A stretch of DNA of 36,068 nt from an uncultured Gammaproteobacteria bacterium (GTDB lineage: Bacteria > Pseudomonadota > Gammaproteobacteria > GCA-001735895), in assembly GCA_947260025.1 (NCBI GenBank), contig CAMYON010000023.1, positions 1 to 36,068 of the forward strand, read 5' to 3'. Below are positions 25,552-33,537 of the stretch, one piece after another; within the stretch, counting starts at the first letter, position 1, and every line of letters starts with the position of its first letter. The notes under the pieces were generated by a model. The model did not search any database. It worked only from the letters and a program-made list of their open reading frames with translations, and was not told the DNA's origin. Made by a program: the position numbers and the translations under genes.

Positions 25552-26775
25552 ATGACAGAGTTTGTTTCTACCGATACGTTTCGCGCGTTATTTGGGGATG
25601 ACGCGGAATTCGCGGTAATCGATCCGCGCGACGCGGCTTCCTTCGCCGGTGGCCACTTACTGGCCGCTTCCAACCTGCCGCTAAACAGTCTCGAGGATCG
25701 AATCAAACTTGCCGTCCCGCGGTTGCAGACGCTGTGCATACTGTGTGATGACGGTGGCGGCGAAGCTGAAAGCGCGGCGCAGGTGCTGACATCCTGCGGT
25801 TATCAAAATGTGCTGATTCTGCACGGCGGGATCAGCGGCTGGGACGCCGCCGGAGGCACGGTGTTTACCGGCAGCAGCGTGCCGGGCAAGGCTTTTGGCG
25901 AATTCGTCGAAAGTTCCTGCAGTACACCGGCGATGACAGCGGCAGAACTGTATGACCGGCAGCGGCGCGGCGAACCGCTGCTGCTGATCGATTCGCGTAC
26001 CGCCGAGGAGCACGAGAGCTACTGTATCCCGGGGGCGGTTCTGTGCCCAGGCGCCGAGCTGATCTACCGGGTGTTGCCGGTCATCAACGCGGATACCGAA
26101 ATCGTCGTGCATTGCGGCGGTCGCACCCGCAGCATCATCGGCGCGCAAACGCTGATCGATGCCGGTTGTAATAACGTGCATGCACTCGAGAACGGCACCA
26201 TGGCCTGGCAGTTCGAAGGACTCGAACTCGAAACTGGCAATCGCGAAGTACTGCCCGAGCCCGACAGCAAATCGCTGATCCTGACGCGTGCCATCACCGA
26301 TCGGATGGCCGAGCGCTGGCATATCGATCGCCTCGATTCGATTGCCGTACGCGAGCAGCGCAGTCGCTACCTGATCGACGTGCGCAGCCGGGAAGAGTAC
26401 GAGGGCGGGCATATTCCCGGATCGATAAATGTACCGGGCGGGCATTTGCTGCAGAACATCGATCATTACCTGGTGGTGCGCAACTCGATCGTGGTCCTGA
26501 TCGATTCCGACTGGGTGCGGGCGGTTACCACGGCGGTCTGGTTGCGGCGCATGGGATGGCGCCGCGTGTACGCGTTTACCATCGATGCCGGCTACGAGCG
26601 GCTCGAGACCGGCGCGGGCGATGGCGTCGCGGTCACCGAGGAGCGGCACCTGGACCCGAACGACTATACCGATCACGAAGCCCTGATGCGCGACAACCGG
26701 GCTTACCTCGAGTGGGAAATCGAACTCATCAACAAGCTGTCGCGCGAGCCCGCCGCGCCCTACATGGATATCTAG
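25552..26775 (+). CDS. Three-domain rhodanese-like protein
   Basis: 407 residues made of three consecutive rhodanese-homology domains. Domain 1 (about 1-105) carries a potential active cysteine C65 in LCILCDDGGG. Domain 2 (about 120-220) has LLIDSRTAEEHESYCIPGAVLCPG and C188 in VVHCGGRTRSIIGAQTL, a complete loop of the sulfurtransferase type. Domain 3 (about 240-365) has YLIDVRSREEYEGGHIPGSINVPGGH, but the catalytic position is aspartate (D318 in VLIDSDWVRA), so this domain is probably structural or a binding domain. The ATG is fixed by the strong CAGGAGGGGG site at 25541. Likely roles are persulfide transfer or thiosulfate sulfurtransfer; no sulfur-acceptor gene is adjacent. It is followed 107 bases later by the sterol-desaturase-like gene. 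Confidence 0.9.
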   Translation: MTEFVSTDTFRALFGDDAEFAVIDPRDAASFAGGHLLAASNLPLNSLEDRIKLAVPRLQTLCILCDDGGGEAESAAQVLTSCGYQNVLILHGGISGWDAAGGTVFTGSSVPGKAFGEFVESSCSTPAMTAAELYDRQRRGEPLLLIDSRTAEEHESYCIPGAVLCPGAELIYRVLPVINADTEIVVHCGGRTRSIIGAQTLIDAGCNNVHALENGTMAWQFEGLELETGNREVLPEPDSKSLILTRAITDRMAERWHIDRLDSIAVREQRSRYLIDVRSREEYEGGHIPGSINVPGGHLLQNIDHYLVVRNSIVVLIDSDWVRAVTTAVWLRRMGWRRVYAFTIDAGYERLETGAGDGVAVTEERHLDPNDYTDHEALMRDNRAYLEWEIELINKLSREPAAPYMDI

Positions 26776-26882
26776 AGTATCGATTTTTTAACGGTGTTTA
26801 ATCGAAAAAAATGATTTGATTCAACGATGTTTTATTCCCAATATGCCGCAGATCAAGTCAAGATGAGCATCACAGGTGGATC

Positions 26883-27896
26883 ATGACCGAAGCAGCCAAC
26901 GCCAGCCACGCGAAACCCCGCCGCAAGTGGATCTATCAACCAGACCTGTCGCAGCAAATGGCGCCGTTTTATCACTGGCCGCCGCAGGCCGGTAAAACCC
27001 TGCGTTACATACTCGCCTCCTGGGGGCCATTCAGCGTGCGCATTTACCTGCTGGGCCTGGCGGTTTTCACCTGGTTTTATTTTTCGCCGGCGCTCGAGCG
27101 TTGCCGCGAGTTCGCCTTCGACTGGATTGCGCAGATCTGGCTGCGAAACTTTTTACTGATGCTGGTCGTCGCCGGCGGACTGCACCTGTATTTTTATACT
27201 TTCAGGAAACAGGGCGACGACAGTCGCTACGATCCGCGCGACATGATGCGCAACTCGAAGCAATTTACGTTCAACGACCAGGTCAAGGACAACATGTTCT
27301 GGACATTGATCAGCGCGGTCGGGTTCTGGACGGCCTACGAGTCGCTAATGATGTGGGCATATGCCAACGGTTACGCACCGATGATGGAGTTTAGCGACAA
27401 TCCCGCCTGGTTCATTTTCCTGCTGTTCATCATCCCGTGGTGGGCCGGGCTGCATTTCTACTGCCAGCACCGGCTGTTGCATTCGCGCCTGTTATACAAG
27501 TACGTGCACGCCTGGCACCACAGGAACAGCAACACCGGTCCCTGGTCGGGACCGGCTATGCACCCGGTCGAGCATTCGATCTGGCTCACCGACGTGTTCC
27601 TGTTTCTGTTTGTCGCCTCGCACCCGATCCACGTCATTTTTATTCTGCAGTTTCATACGCTGGCCGCGGCGACCTCGCATACCGGTTACGAAGATCTGAA
27701 CCTGGGCAGTCGCGCCAGGTTTCGACTCGGCGATTTCTTTCACCAGTTGCATCATCGCTATTGCGATTGCAATTACGGCACCTTCGAAACGCCGTGGGAC
27801 CAGTGGCTCGATACTTACCACGACGGTACCGCGCAGGGCGACGAGTGGATGAAAAACCGCCGGCGCCAACTATACCAATCGAAAGCCGGGGCCTGA
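26883..27896 (+). CDS. Sterol desaturase / fatty-acid hydroxylase family membrane enzyme
   Basis: A 337-residue integral membrane protein with four or more helices and the eight-histidine-type di-iron motifs of the family: H191, H196 and H200 in HFYCQHRLLH; H209 and H212-H213 in HAWHHRNSN; HPVEH and SHTGYED downstream; and H287, H290 and H291 in HQLHHRYCDCNYGTFETPWDQWLDT. Such enzymes insert oxygen into or desaturate lipids, sterols, carotenoids or alkyl chains. The substrate cannot be told from sequence. The ribosome site is AGGTGG. Its stop lies 28 bases before the FrhB-like iron-sulfur protein, which could supply electrons; this partnership is inference. Confidence 0.9.
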   Translation: MTEAANASHAKPRRKWIYQPDLSQQMAPFYHWPPQAGKTLRYILASWGPFSVRIYLLGLAVFTWFYFSPALERCREFAFDWIAQIWLRNFLLMLVVAGGLHLYFYTFRKQGDDSRYDPRDMMRNSKQFTFNDQVKDNMFWTLISAVGFWTAYESLMMWAYANGYAPMMEFSDNPAWFIFLLFIIPWWAGLHFYCQHRLLHSRLLYKYVHAWHHRNSNTGPWSGPAMHPVEHSIWLTDVFLFLFVASHPIHVIFILQFHTLAAATSHTGYEDLNLGSRARFRLGDFFHQLHHRYCDCNYGTFETPWDQWLDTYHDGTAQGDEWMKNRRRQLYQSKAGA

Positions 27897-27924
27897 ATGG
27901 GTCGATGTCGGCAGCCGAGCGAGG

Positions 27925-29202
27925 ATGACTAGTAAACTAACACCAGGTCAGCGCCTGTATGCCATCGTCGAGCAGGGGCTTTGTATCGGCTGCGGGCTGT
28001 GCCAGAGCGTTGCCGGCGAAGACCGGGTGCGCGTGACCAAAACGGTGAGCGGATACCTGCACCCGGTAATCGAAGGCGAGCTCGACCATGATACCGTCGA
28101 TCGGATTTACGCGGTTTGCCCCGGCACCCGGGTCGAAGGCCTGCCGCAGCGCCTGGTCGAGCCCGATACCCGGCACGACAATGTCTGGGGGCCCTGGCGC
28201 CGCATGGTTCGCGGCTGGGCTGGCGATCCAGAAATACGCTTCGAGGGGTCGACCGGCGGCGTGCTTACCGCGCTGGGCCAGTATTTACTCGCATCCGGCC
28301 GGGTCGATTTCATCCTGCAGGTCAAAACCTCGGCCACCGAGCCCAGTTTTGGCGATCCGACACTCAGCTTCACCGAGGCCGACGTGTTCGAGGCCGCCGG
28401 TTCGCGCTACGGCCCCGCCGCGCCGCTGACCGACATCGGCGCCGCGCTCGAGCGCGGCCAGCCGTTCGCCTTTATCGCCAAGCCCTGCGACGTGTCGGCG
28501 TTGCGTAACTATGCCAAACAGGATGCCCGGGTCGACCAGCTGGTCAAGTACATGCTGGTCATGGTCTGCGGCGGCTACGGTACGCCCCGGGGCACGATAG
28601 ACTTTTACAAACGCGTCGGTATCGATCCCGAGCAGGTGACCGGCCTGCGCTATCGCGGCCGCGGTTGCCCGGGACCAACCCGGGTCGAAACCGGGGACGA
28701 GGCGCAGGAGTTTCACTACATCGACTACTGGGGTGAGGACGAAACCACCTGGACGCTGCCGTTTCGCTGCAAGATCTGCCCCGACGGGATCGGCGAGGCG
28801 GCCGATATCGCGGCCGCCGATACCTGGATCGGGGGCGGGCCCAATCGTGTCGATAGCATCGACGATCCCGGTACCAACGCGTTGATCGCGCGCACCCGGG
28901 CGGGCGAGGAATTGATCGCGGCTGCCGCCGAGGCCGGCGCCCTGACGCTCGAATATGATATCCCGCCCGATACCATGAGTCTCTACCAGCCGCACCAGGT
29001 CAACAAGAAGTACGCGGCCTGGGCGCGCCACCAGGGCCTGCGCGATGCCGGGCGCATCGTGCCGCATACCGAGCGCCTGCGCATCGAGGAGCTGGCGCGG
29101 GATCTGCCGGCGGAAACCAACGCGTTTCAGCGTAATGGCACGCGCCAGCGAATCGAAATCGGCAAGGCGACCGAACCCACCCCCGAAGCCTGGAAGCCAT
29201 AG
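27925..29202 (+). CDS. FrhB/FdhB-family iron-sulfur flavoprotein (coenzyme F420 hydrogenase beta-subunit-like)
   Basis: 425 residues. The N-terminus has an iron-sulfur motif C20-x2-C23-x2-C26 (CIGCGLC) with C65-P in YAVCPGT as the likely fourth ligand. The following domain has GWAGDPEIRFEGSTGGVLTALGQYLL, FIAKPCDVSALRNYAK and later RCKICPDGIGEAADIAAADTW, the pattern of the FrhB/FdhB N and C domains. The family binds FAD and iron-sulfur clusters and includes F420 hydrogenase subunits, assimilatory sulfite reductase-like proteins and the plant chlorophyll reductase HCAR. A role with F420 in this bacterium is not supported by neighbours. The ATG follows GAGCGAGG. The Pro/Glu-rich C-terminal tail is not conserved in the family as far as I recall. 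Confidence 0.87.
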   Translation: MTSKLTPGQRLYAIVEQGLCIGCGLCQSVAGEDRVRVTKTVSGYLHPVIEGELDHDTVDRIYAVCPGTRVEGLPQRLVEPDTRHDNVWGPWRRMVRGWAGDPEIRFEGSTGGVLTALGQYLLASGRVDFILQVKTSATEPSFGDPTLSFTEADVFEAAGSRYGPAAPLTDIGAALERGQPFAFIAKPCDVSALRNYAKQDARVDQLVKYMLVMVCGGYGTPRGTIDFYKRVGIDPEQVTGLRYRGRGCPGPTRVETGDEAQEFHYIDYWGEDETTWTLPFRCKICPDGIGEAADIAAADTWIGGGPNRVDSIDDPGTNALIARTRAGEELIAAAAEAGALTLEYDIPPDTMSLYQPHQVNKKYAAWARHQGLRDAGRIVPHTERLRIEELARDLPAETNAFQRNGTRQRIEIGKATEPTPEAWKP

Positions 29203-29358
29203 CCCTGCCGCGCGACTTCGCTGCTCGAATGGCGCGCCGCGATTGCAGCAGCTTCTGCGATTCGTGGCGAAAGCGAAGGGTGCGCGCCAGGAGCTGTTCT
29301 GCTACCATGCCGGGCTTTGTTCTGTAAGCCTTTGTACCCGATCGAAGGTCCGAGATTT

Positions 29359-30465
29359 ATGCCGTCATCCAATTTTCCGGTCACCGCCGTCCAGCACAGC
29401 CGCCTTTCCCAGGTCGATTTCGACCAGCTCGGATTCGGCGCCATTTTTTCCGACCATATGTTCAGTATGAGTTACCAGAACGGTGAATGGGTAAATCCTG
29501 AAATTCAGCCCTACCAGCCGATTCCATTGGAGCCCGGGGTTTCGATGCTGCACTACGGTCAAACCGTGTTCGACGGTTACAAGGCGTTTCGCGGGGTGGA
29601 TGGCGAGGTGCGTATTTTCCGTCCCGATATGAACGCGAAACGCCTGCACGATTCCTGCCGCCGCCTGTGTATTCCGATCATGGATGCGGCGGAACTGAGC
29701 GACATCATGATCCAGGCCACGCGACAACTGATCGCGCTGGACCAGGACTGGATTCCGAGGCAATGGGGCCAGTCGCTGTACGTTCGGCCGCTGATCATCG
29801 GCACCGAGGCGACGCTCGAAGTACGGGCCGCCAACAGCTACCGCTTTCTGATCATGACATCGCCGGTAGGCAGCTACTTTACCAACCTGGACAAGGGTGT
29901 CTCGCTGCGCGTGGAGGATCGCTTCACCCGTGCGGCCAGCATCGGCGGACTGGGGGCGGCCAAGACCGCTGCCAACTATGCCGCGAGCCTGCTGCCCGGG
30001 TCCGAAAGCCAGCAGCAGGGATTCGACCAGGTATTATGGCTGGACGGCAACGAACACCGCTACGTGGAAGAGGTCGGCGCCATGAACATCTTCTTCAAGA
30101 TCGGCGGCAAGGTAATCACCCCGCCGCTCGGGGGTTCTATCCTGCCGGGCGTAGTGCGTAACAGCGTGCTGACCCTGCTCGAGGACTGGGGCCAGCCTGC
30201 CGAGGAACGACGTATCGGCATCGATGAAGTAGTGCAGGCTTTTCGCGCCGGTGAAGTCGAGGAGATATTCGGCGCGGGTACCGCGGCCGTGATCTGCCCG
30301 GTTGCCAGTATCGGCTACCAGGGCGAGGTGTTTAAACTGGCAGCGGCCTCTCCGGGCGAACTGACGCAGCGTTTGTACGACGAAATCACCGGCATCCAGT
30401 ACGGTAAACTGCCAGACCCGCACGGCTGGAATGTGCGTGTGGCGCTGCCCGCAGCCAGCGCCTGA
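29359..30465 (+). CDS. ilvE: Branched-chain amino acid aminotransferase
   Basis: A 368-residue fold-type IV PLP enzyme transferring amino groups between glutamate and leucine, isoleucine or valine. It contains GVSMLHYGQTVFDGYKAFRG, the substrate segment YVRPLIIGTEATLEV, and the lysine motif GGLGAAKTAANYAASLLPG with catalytic K202, matching the longer (bacterial/mammalian type) BCATs. The C-terminal EEIFGAGTAAVICPVASIGYQGEVF is also typical. The upstream TTG at 29317 in frame adds residues with no homology, so ATG 29359 is chosen. It stands near MFS and AzlCD exporters, suggesting branched-chain amino acid handling in this neighbourhood. Confidence 0.93.
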   Translation: MPSSNFPVTAVQHSRLSQVDFDQLGFGAIFSDHMFSMSYQNGEWVNPEIQPYQPIPLEPGVSMLHYGQTVFDGYKAFRGVDGEVRIFRPDMNAKRLHDSCRRLCIPIMDAAELSDIMIQATRQLIALDQDWIPRQWGQSLYVRPLIIGTEATLEVRAANSYRFLIMTSPVGSYFTNLDKGVSLRVEDRFTRAASIGGLGAAKTAANYAASLLPGSESQQQGFDQVLWLDGNEHRYVEEVGAMNIFFKIGGKVITPPLGGSILPGVVRNSVLTLLEDWGQPAEERRIGIDEVVQAFRAGEVEEIFGAGTAAVICPVASIGYQGEVFKLAAASPGELTQRLYDEITGIQYGKLPDPHGWNVRVALPAASA

Positions 30466-30555
30466 TCGCCCCGTTTGCGCTTTTCCGATTACGGAACTTT
30501 TCATAAAGTGGTTTAGAATCGGCGTCTTGTCGACGCTGATTAGAAGAATCCGTAA

Positions 30556-31968
30556 ATGAGCGCTCCGCTCGAACAGCGAGGCTCCTGGCGGGATATATTC
30601 TCGCGTGAATACCTGCCGAAACTCGCGACCATGGCACTGGCGCTCTGGCTGCACGCGTCGAATTCGATGCTGACCGCGACCACCATGCCGAGCGCGGTCG
30701 AAGAAATCGGCGGCCTCGATTTCATCAGCTGGACCTTTGCGCTCTACCTCGCCGGTTCGATCAGCGCCGCGGCGTCGATCAGCCTGCTGGTGGCCAGGAT
30801 GGGATTGAGTCAAACCATGATTCGCGCCGCCATGGTGTTTACCGGCGGCTCTATTGTGGTAGCGTTGGCGCCGAACATGGCGCTGCTGTTGCTGGGCCGG
30901 GTGCTGCAGGGCCTCGGCGGCGGCGGGTTGATCGCGCTGGTCTACGTCTGCCAGGATCGATTCTTCCCCAATCACCTGGTGCCTCGAACCGTCGCCTTTC
31001 TGTCCAGCGTCTGGATGATGGCTTCCTTCAGCGGACCCGTCATCGGCGGCGCGTTCGCCACCCTCGGCGAATGGCGCCTGGCCTACTGGGCATTCGCCGC
31101 GCAGGGATTGCTGTTGGTCCCCGCGATTTACTTCCTGCTCGGCAGCAGGGGGACGGAGGTATCAGTTGCCGCAGCGCGTATTCCCGTTGTCCGCTTGCTG
31201 ATGCTCGGCGCGTCGATCCTGCTGGTGTCGATATCCGCCGCCTACTATCATCCGCTGGGTTCACCGTTGCTGGTTTTGCTGGGAGGCTTCGCCCTGGTTT
31301 TGTTTGTGTACCGGGACGTCTCGGCGACGACCGCGCGGATGCTGCCAAGCGAAATGACCGATCTCAGTCATGCTATCGGCAACGGTATCCTGGCCACGTT
31401 CCTGTTGTGTATCAGCATCATGTCGTTCGTGGTTTACGGCCCGCTGATCCTGATCGAGCTCTACGGACTCAATCCGCTGCAGGCCGGCTTTGTTATCCTG
31501 CTGGAGTCGCTGGCCTGGGGCAGCGCGTCTATCCTGTTCTCCGGCACGCGCGCCGCGATGGAGCCGCGCCTGATCAAGGCCGGTGGGCTGAGCGTGCTGC
31601 TGGGCCTGGTCGCGATGGCGATAGTTTTTCCCCGGGTATCGCTATATCCACTGCTGTTGGCGGTGATCCTGCTCAATGGCGGCATGGGGATGATGTGGGG
31701 ATTCATTATCAAACGGATCATCGGGGCAGCACCGCGTGACGAAAAAGATCGCACCGCCTCGTTACTGCCGATTACGCAGCAGACCGGATTTGCGCTAGGT
31801 GCCGCCTTGACCGGCCTGATCGTCAATGGCCTCGGCATCAACCAGGATCCGGATCCGACCCAGCTGAAAAGCATTGCCTTCTGGATGTTTGCGGGTTTTG
31901 TGCCGCTGGCGATCATGGGTAATTTCATGGCCTGGCGATTCGTCGCCTGCCAGGCCAGGGGCGACTGA
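30556..31968 (+). CDS. MFS transporter, DHA2 (EmrB-like) type
   Basis: A 470-residue membrane protein with roughly thirteen or fourteen hydrophobic segments, the size and layout of drug:H+ antiporter family 2. The N-terminal part shows SMLTATTMPSAVEEIGG, the family's first-helix motif, and LLLLGRVLQGLGGGGLIALVYV. The second half repeats with FVILLESLAWGSASILFSGTRAAMEPRLIKAGG. No membrane-fusion partner (EmrA type) or TolC lies near, so export may be across the inner membrane only. The ATG follows AGAAGA. It converges with the azlCD pair (3 bases between the coding ends). Confidence 0.85.
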   Translation: MSAPLEQRGSWRDIFSREYLPKLATMALALWLHASNSMLTATTMPSAVEEIGGLDFISWTFALYLAGSISAAASISLLVARMGLSQTMIRAAMVFTGGSIVVALAPNMALLLLGRVLQGLGGGGLIALVYVCQDRFFPNHLVPRTVAFLSSVWMMASFSGPVIGGAFATLGEWRLAYWAFAAQGLLLVPAIYFLLGSRGTEVSVAAARIPVVRLLMLGASILLVSISAAYYHPLGSPLLVLLGGFALVLFVYRDVSATTARMLPSEMTDLSHAIGNGILATFLLCISIMSFVVYGPLILIELYGLNPLQAGFVILLESLAWGSASILFSGTRAAMEPRLIKAGGLSVLLGLVAMAIVFPRVSLYPLLLAVILLNGGMGMMWGFIIKRIIGAAPRDEKDRTASLLPITQQTGFALGAALTGLIVNGLGINQDPDPTQLKSIAFWMFAGFVPLAIMGNFMAWRFVACQARGD

Positions 31969-31970
31969 CG

Positions 31971-32282
31971 TTACAGCGCGTCCAGCCATGGCCCGCCGAA
32001 CAGCAGTATCGCCATGCCGACGCCGGTCGCCAGCACCACGTTGTTGCTGCGCCACATGATCAGGATGACGCAGGCCATGGCGACAATCTCGCTGGGACTT
32101 CCCTGGCGTACCGCCGGTGCCAGGATCGCCATGAAGGCACACCCGGGCAGCGCCTCGAGAACCGGCTGAATACCGCGAATGTGGCGCAGCTGCAGACCGA
32201 TGAAATAACCCGTAATCCGGGTCAGGTAGACGATAAGCGCCATCATCGCGATCGCGCCGAGGGCCGCCTGCTGTTCAAGCAT
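31971..32282 (-). CDS. azlD: AzlD-family small subunit of branched-chain amino acid exporter
   Basis: 103 residues with four helices. The motif LIVYLTRITGYFIG and the block EALPGCAFMAILAPAV are typical of AzlD/YgaH. It forms a transporter with AzlC; together with AzlC (YgaZ in E. coli) it exports L-valine and related amino acids. Its start overlaps the last 8 bases of azlC, which points to coupled translation. Confidence 0.88.
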   Translation of the reverse strand: MLEQQAALGAIAMMALIVYLTRITGYFIGLQLRHIRGIQPVLEALPGCAFMAILAPAVRQGSPSEIVAMACVILIMWRSNNVVLATGVGMAILLFGGPWLDAL

Positions 32283-32961
32283 AGCGTCGTACCTGCCAGA
32301 TCGCGGTTGCCATGCCGGCCATGACCGATCCCAGCAGGACCAGGTAATTGGGGCTGCCGAGCTCGAACATCACCAGCGCGACGACACCGGAGACGATCCA
32401 GGGCGTCGGCGGCGTCTTTGAGCCCTTGAAGAACAGCATCATCATGGTCGCGATCACCAGTGGTCCGGCGAATTCGACCGCGCCCAGGTCGAGTGCCACG
32501 AACAGGCTTGCGGTCTGCAGACCCAGGAAGGTCGAGCATAACCAGCTCGTCATCATCGACAGGCCGTAACCGGTAACGTAGCCGAGGCGATCTACTTCCG
32601 CCTGCTGGCGAAAGCTGTTGACCACCCCGGGGTCGTTGAGCAGGAACAGCCAGGCGATGCGACGCCGCAGGCTATGGCCATCGAAGTGGTGCGTCATCGC
32701 CATGCCGAGCAGCAGGTTGCGCGTGCTCACCAGGAACACCGAGAGCGCAATCGTGCCCAGCGGTAGCGGCGCCTGCCAGAACTCGAGCGCGGCGAATTGA
32801 CCCGAAGCGGTAAATACCGACGCGCTCATCAACATCGCTTGCCAGTCCTCGATGCCGCTCGCGGCCGCGGCAATCCCGAACATGACGCCGAACATAAAGG
32901 TCGACAGGAAGTAGTCACCGGAAGTGCGAATGCCGAGCAGGGCGCTGTGCCAGGTCGACAT
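32275..32961 (-). CDS. azlC: AzlC/YgaZ-family branched-chain amino acid exporter
   Basis: 228 residues with about six helices. The opening FMFGVMFGIAAAASGIEDWQAMLMSASVFTASGQFAALEFW is the AzlC signature, followed by LVSTRNLLLGMAMTHHF and WLFLLNDPGVV. It is the large subunit of a two-component exporter with AzlD. GAGGG precedes the ATG at a suitable distance. It diverges from the cupin gene across a 200-base gap with no clear operator. The closeness of branched-chain aminotransferase (29359) supports a branched-chain amino acid role. Confidence 0.9.
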   Translation of the reverse strand: MSTWHSALLGIRTSGDYFLSTFMFGVMFGIAAAASGIEDWQAMLMSASVFTASGQFAALEFWQAPLPLGTIALSVFLVSTRNLLLGMAMTHHFDGHSLRRRIAWLFLLNDPGVVNSFRQQAEVDRLGYVTGYGLSMMTSWLCSTFLGLQTASLFVALDLGAVEFAGPLVIATMMMLFFKGSKTPPTPWIVSGVVALVMFELGSPNYLVLLGSVMAGMATAIWQVRRYA

Positions 32962-33162
32962 TATCGAACCCTCGACAGCGTTATGTTGGTGATGGCAGGG
33001 CTCAAGAGGGAAATCCGGATCGCTGGCTGTTATTTTTTCAGGCGCGACGATACCACAGCCAAAGCAGGCGAATCGCGATTTATTTGCTACCAGGGTGTAT
33101 AGTTTTTACCCAAATTAAATCCCGTTTATGACAGCTGCCTGTCGATTGCCCCGGAGCGCTTA

Positions 33163-33537
33163 ATGCACAAGTATTCTGTAAACAAAGTCCCCGTCGATCT
33201 CGAACCCTGGCCATTCGATAATCCGGCTTCGGATTACCGGATACTGCGCGGTAATCCACGGGCATCGGGTCGGCTGGATCATGGCAGTAACGAGGGCCAG
33301 CATCGCCTCGGAATCTGGGCCTGCAGCGAGGGGGCTTTCGAATGCACCGAGCTCGGCGACGAGTTACAGACGATTCTGAGCGGCCGCCTGACCCTGACTC
33401 GTGTGGGTGGCGAGACGATCGAATGCGGCCCCGGCGACAGCGTCTTCACGCGCAAGGGCGAGCGTGTTGTCTGGGACATTCACGAGGACGTGACCAAGGT
33501 GTTCTTTACCTACAACCGAGATGGAAATCCGGACTAG
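33163..33537 (+). CDS. Cupin-domain protein
   Basis: 124 residues forming one small cupin barrel of the cupin_3 (DUF861) type: LGIWACSEGAFECTELGDELQTILSGRLTLTRVGGE then GPGDSVFTRKGERVVWDIHEDVTKVFF. The usual metal-binding histidines of cupin motif 1 are replaced (ECTELGDELQTILSG has Glu but no His pair), as is common in this subfamily, which includes ureidoglycine-type enzymes and proteins of unknown role. GGAG precedes the ATG. The stop overlaps that of the convergent MFS gene through CTAG. Confidence 0.82.
   Translation: MHKYSVNKVPVDLEPWPFDNPASDYRILRGNPRASGRLDHGSNEGQHRLGIWACSEGAFECTELGDELQTILSGRLTLTRVGGETIECGPGDSVFTRKGERVVWDIHEDVTKVFFTYNRDGNPD

Noticed and set aside
25344-25739. 131-codon minus-strand frame containing LPRKRES
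   Set aside because: That peptide is the known translation artefact of a common REP-like repeat, and the rest of the frame runs antisense to the rhodanese gene.
26776-26882. Hairpin terminator after the rhodanese gene
   Set aside because: TCGATT/AATCGA forms only a 6-bp stem with a 14-base loop and no T-run on the plus strand.
27925-29202. F420-dependent hydrogenase subunit
   Set aside because: No hydrogenase subunits or F420 genes are near, and the family includes non-F420 enzymes.
28285-30975. Minus-strand frames of 260 and 313 codons opposite the FrhB-like and aminotransferase genes
   Set aside because: Both are antisense to genes with clear catalytic motifs and lack ribosome sites or recognisable domains.
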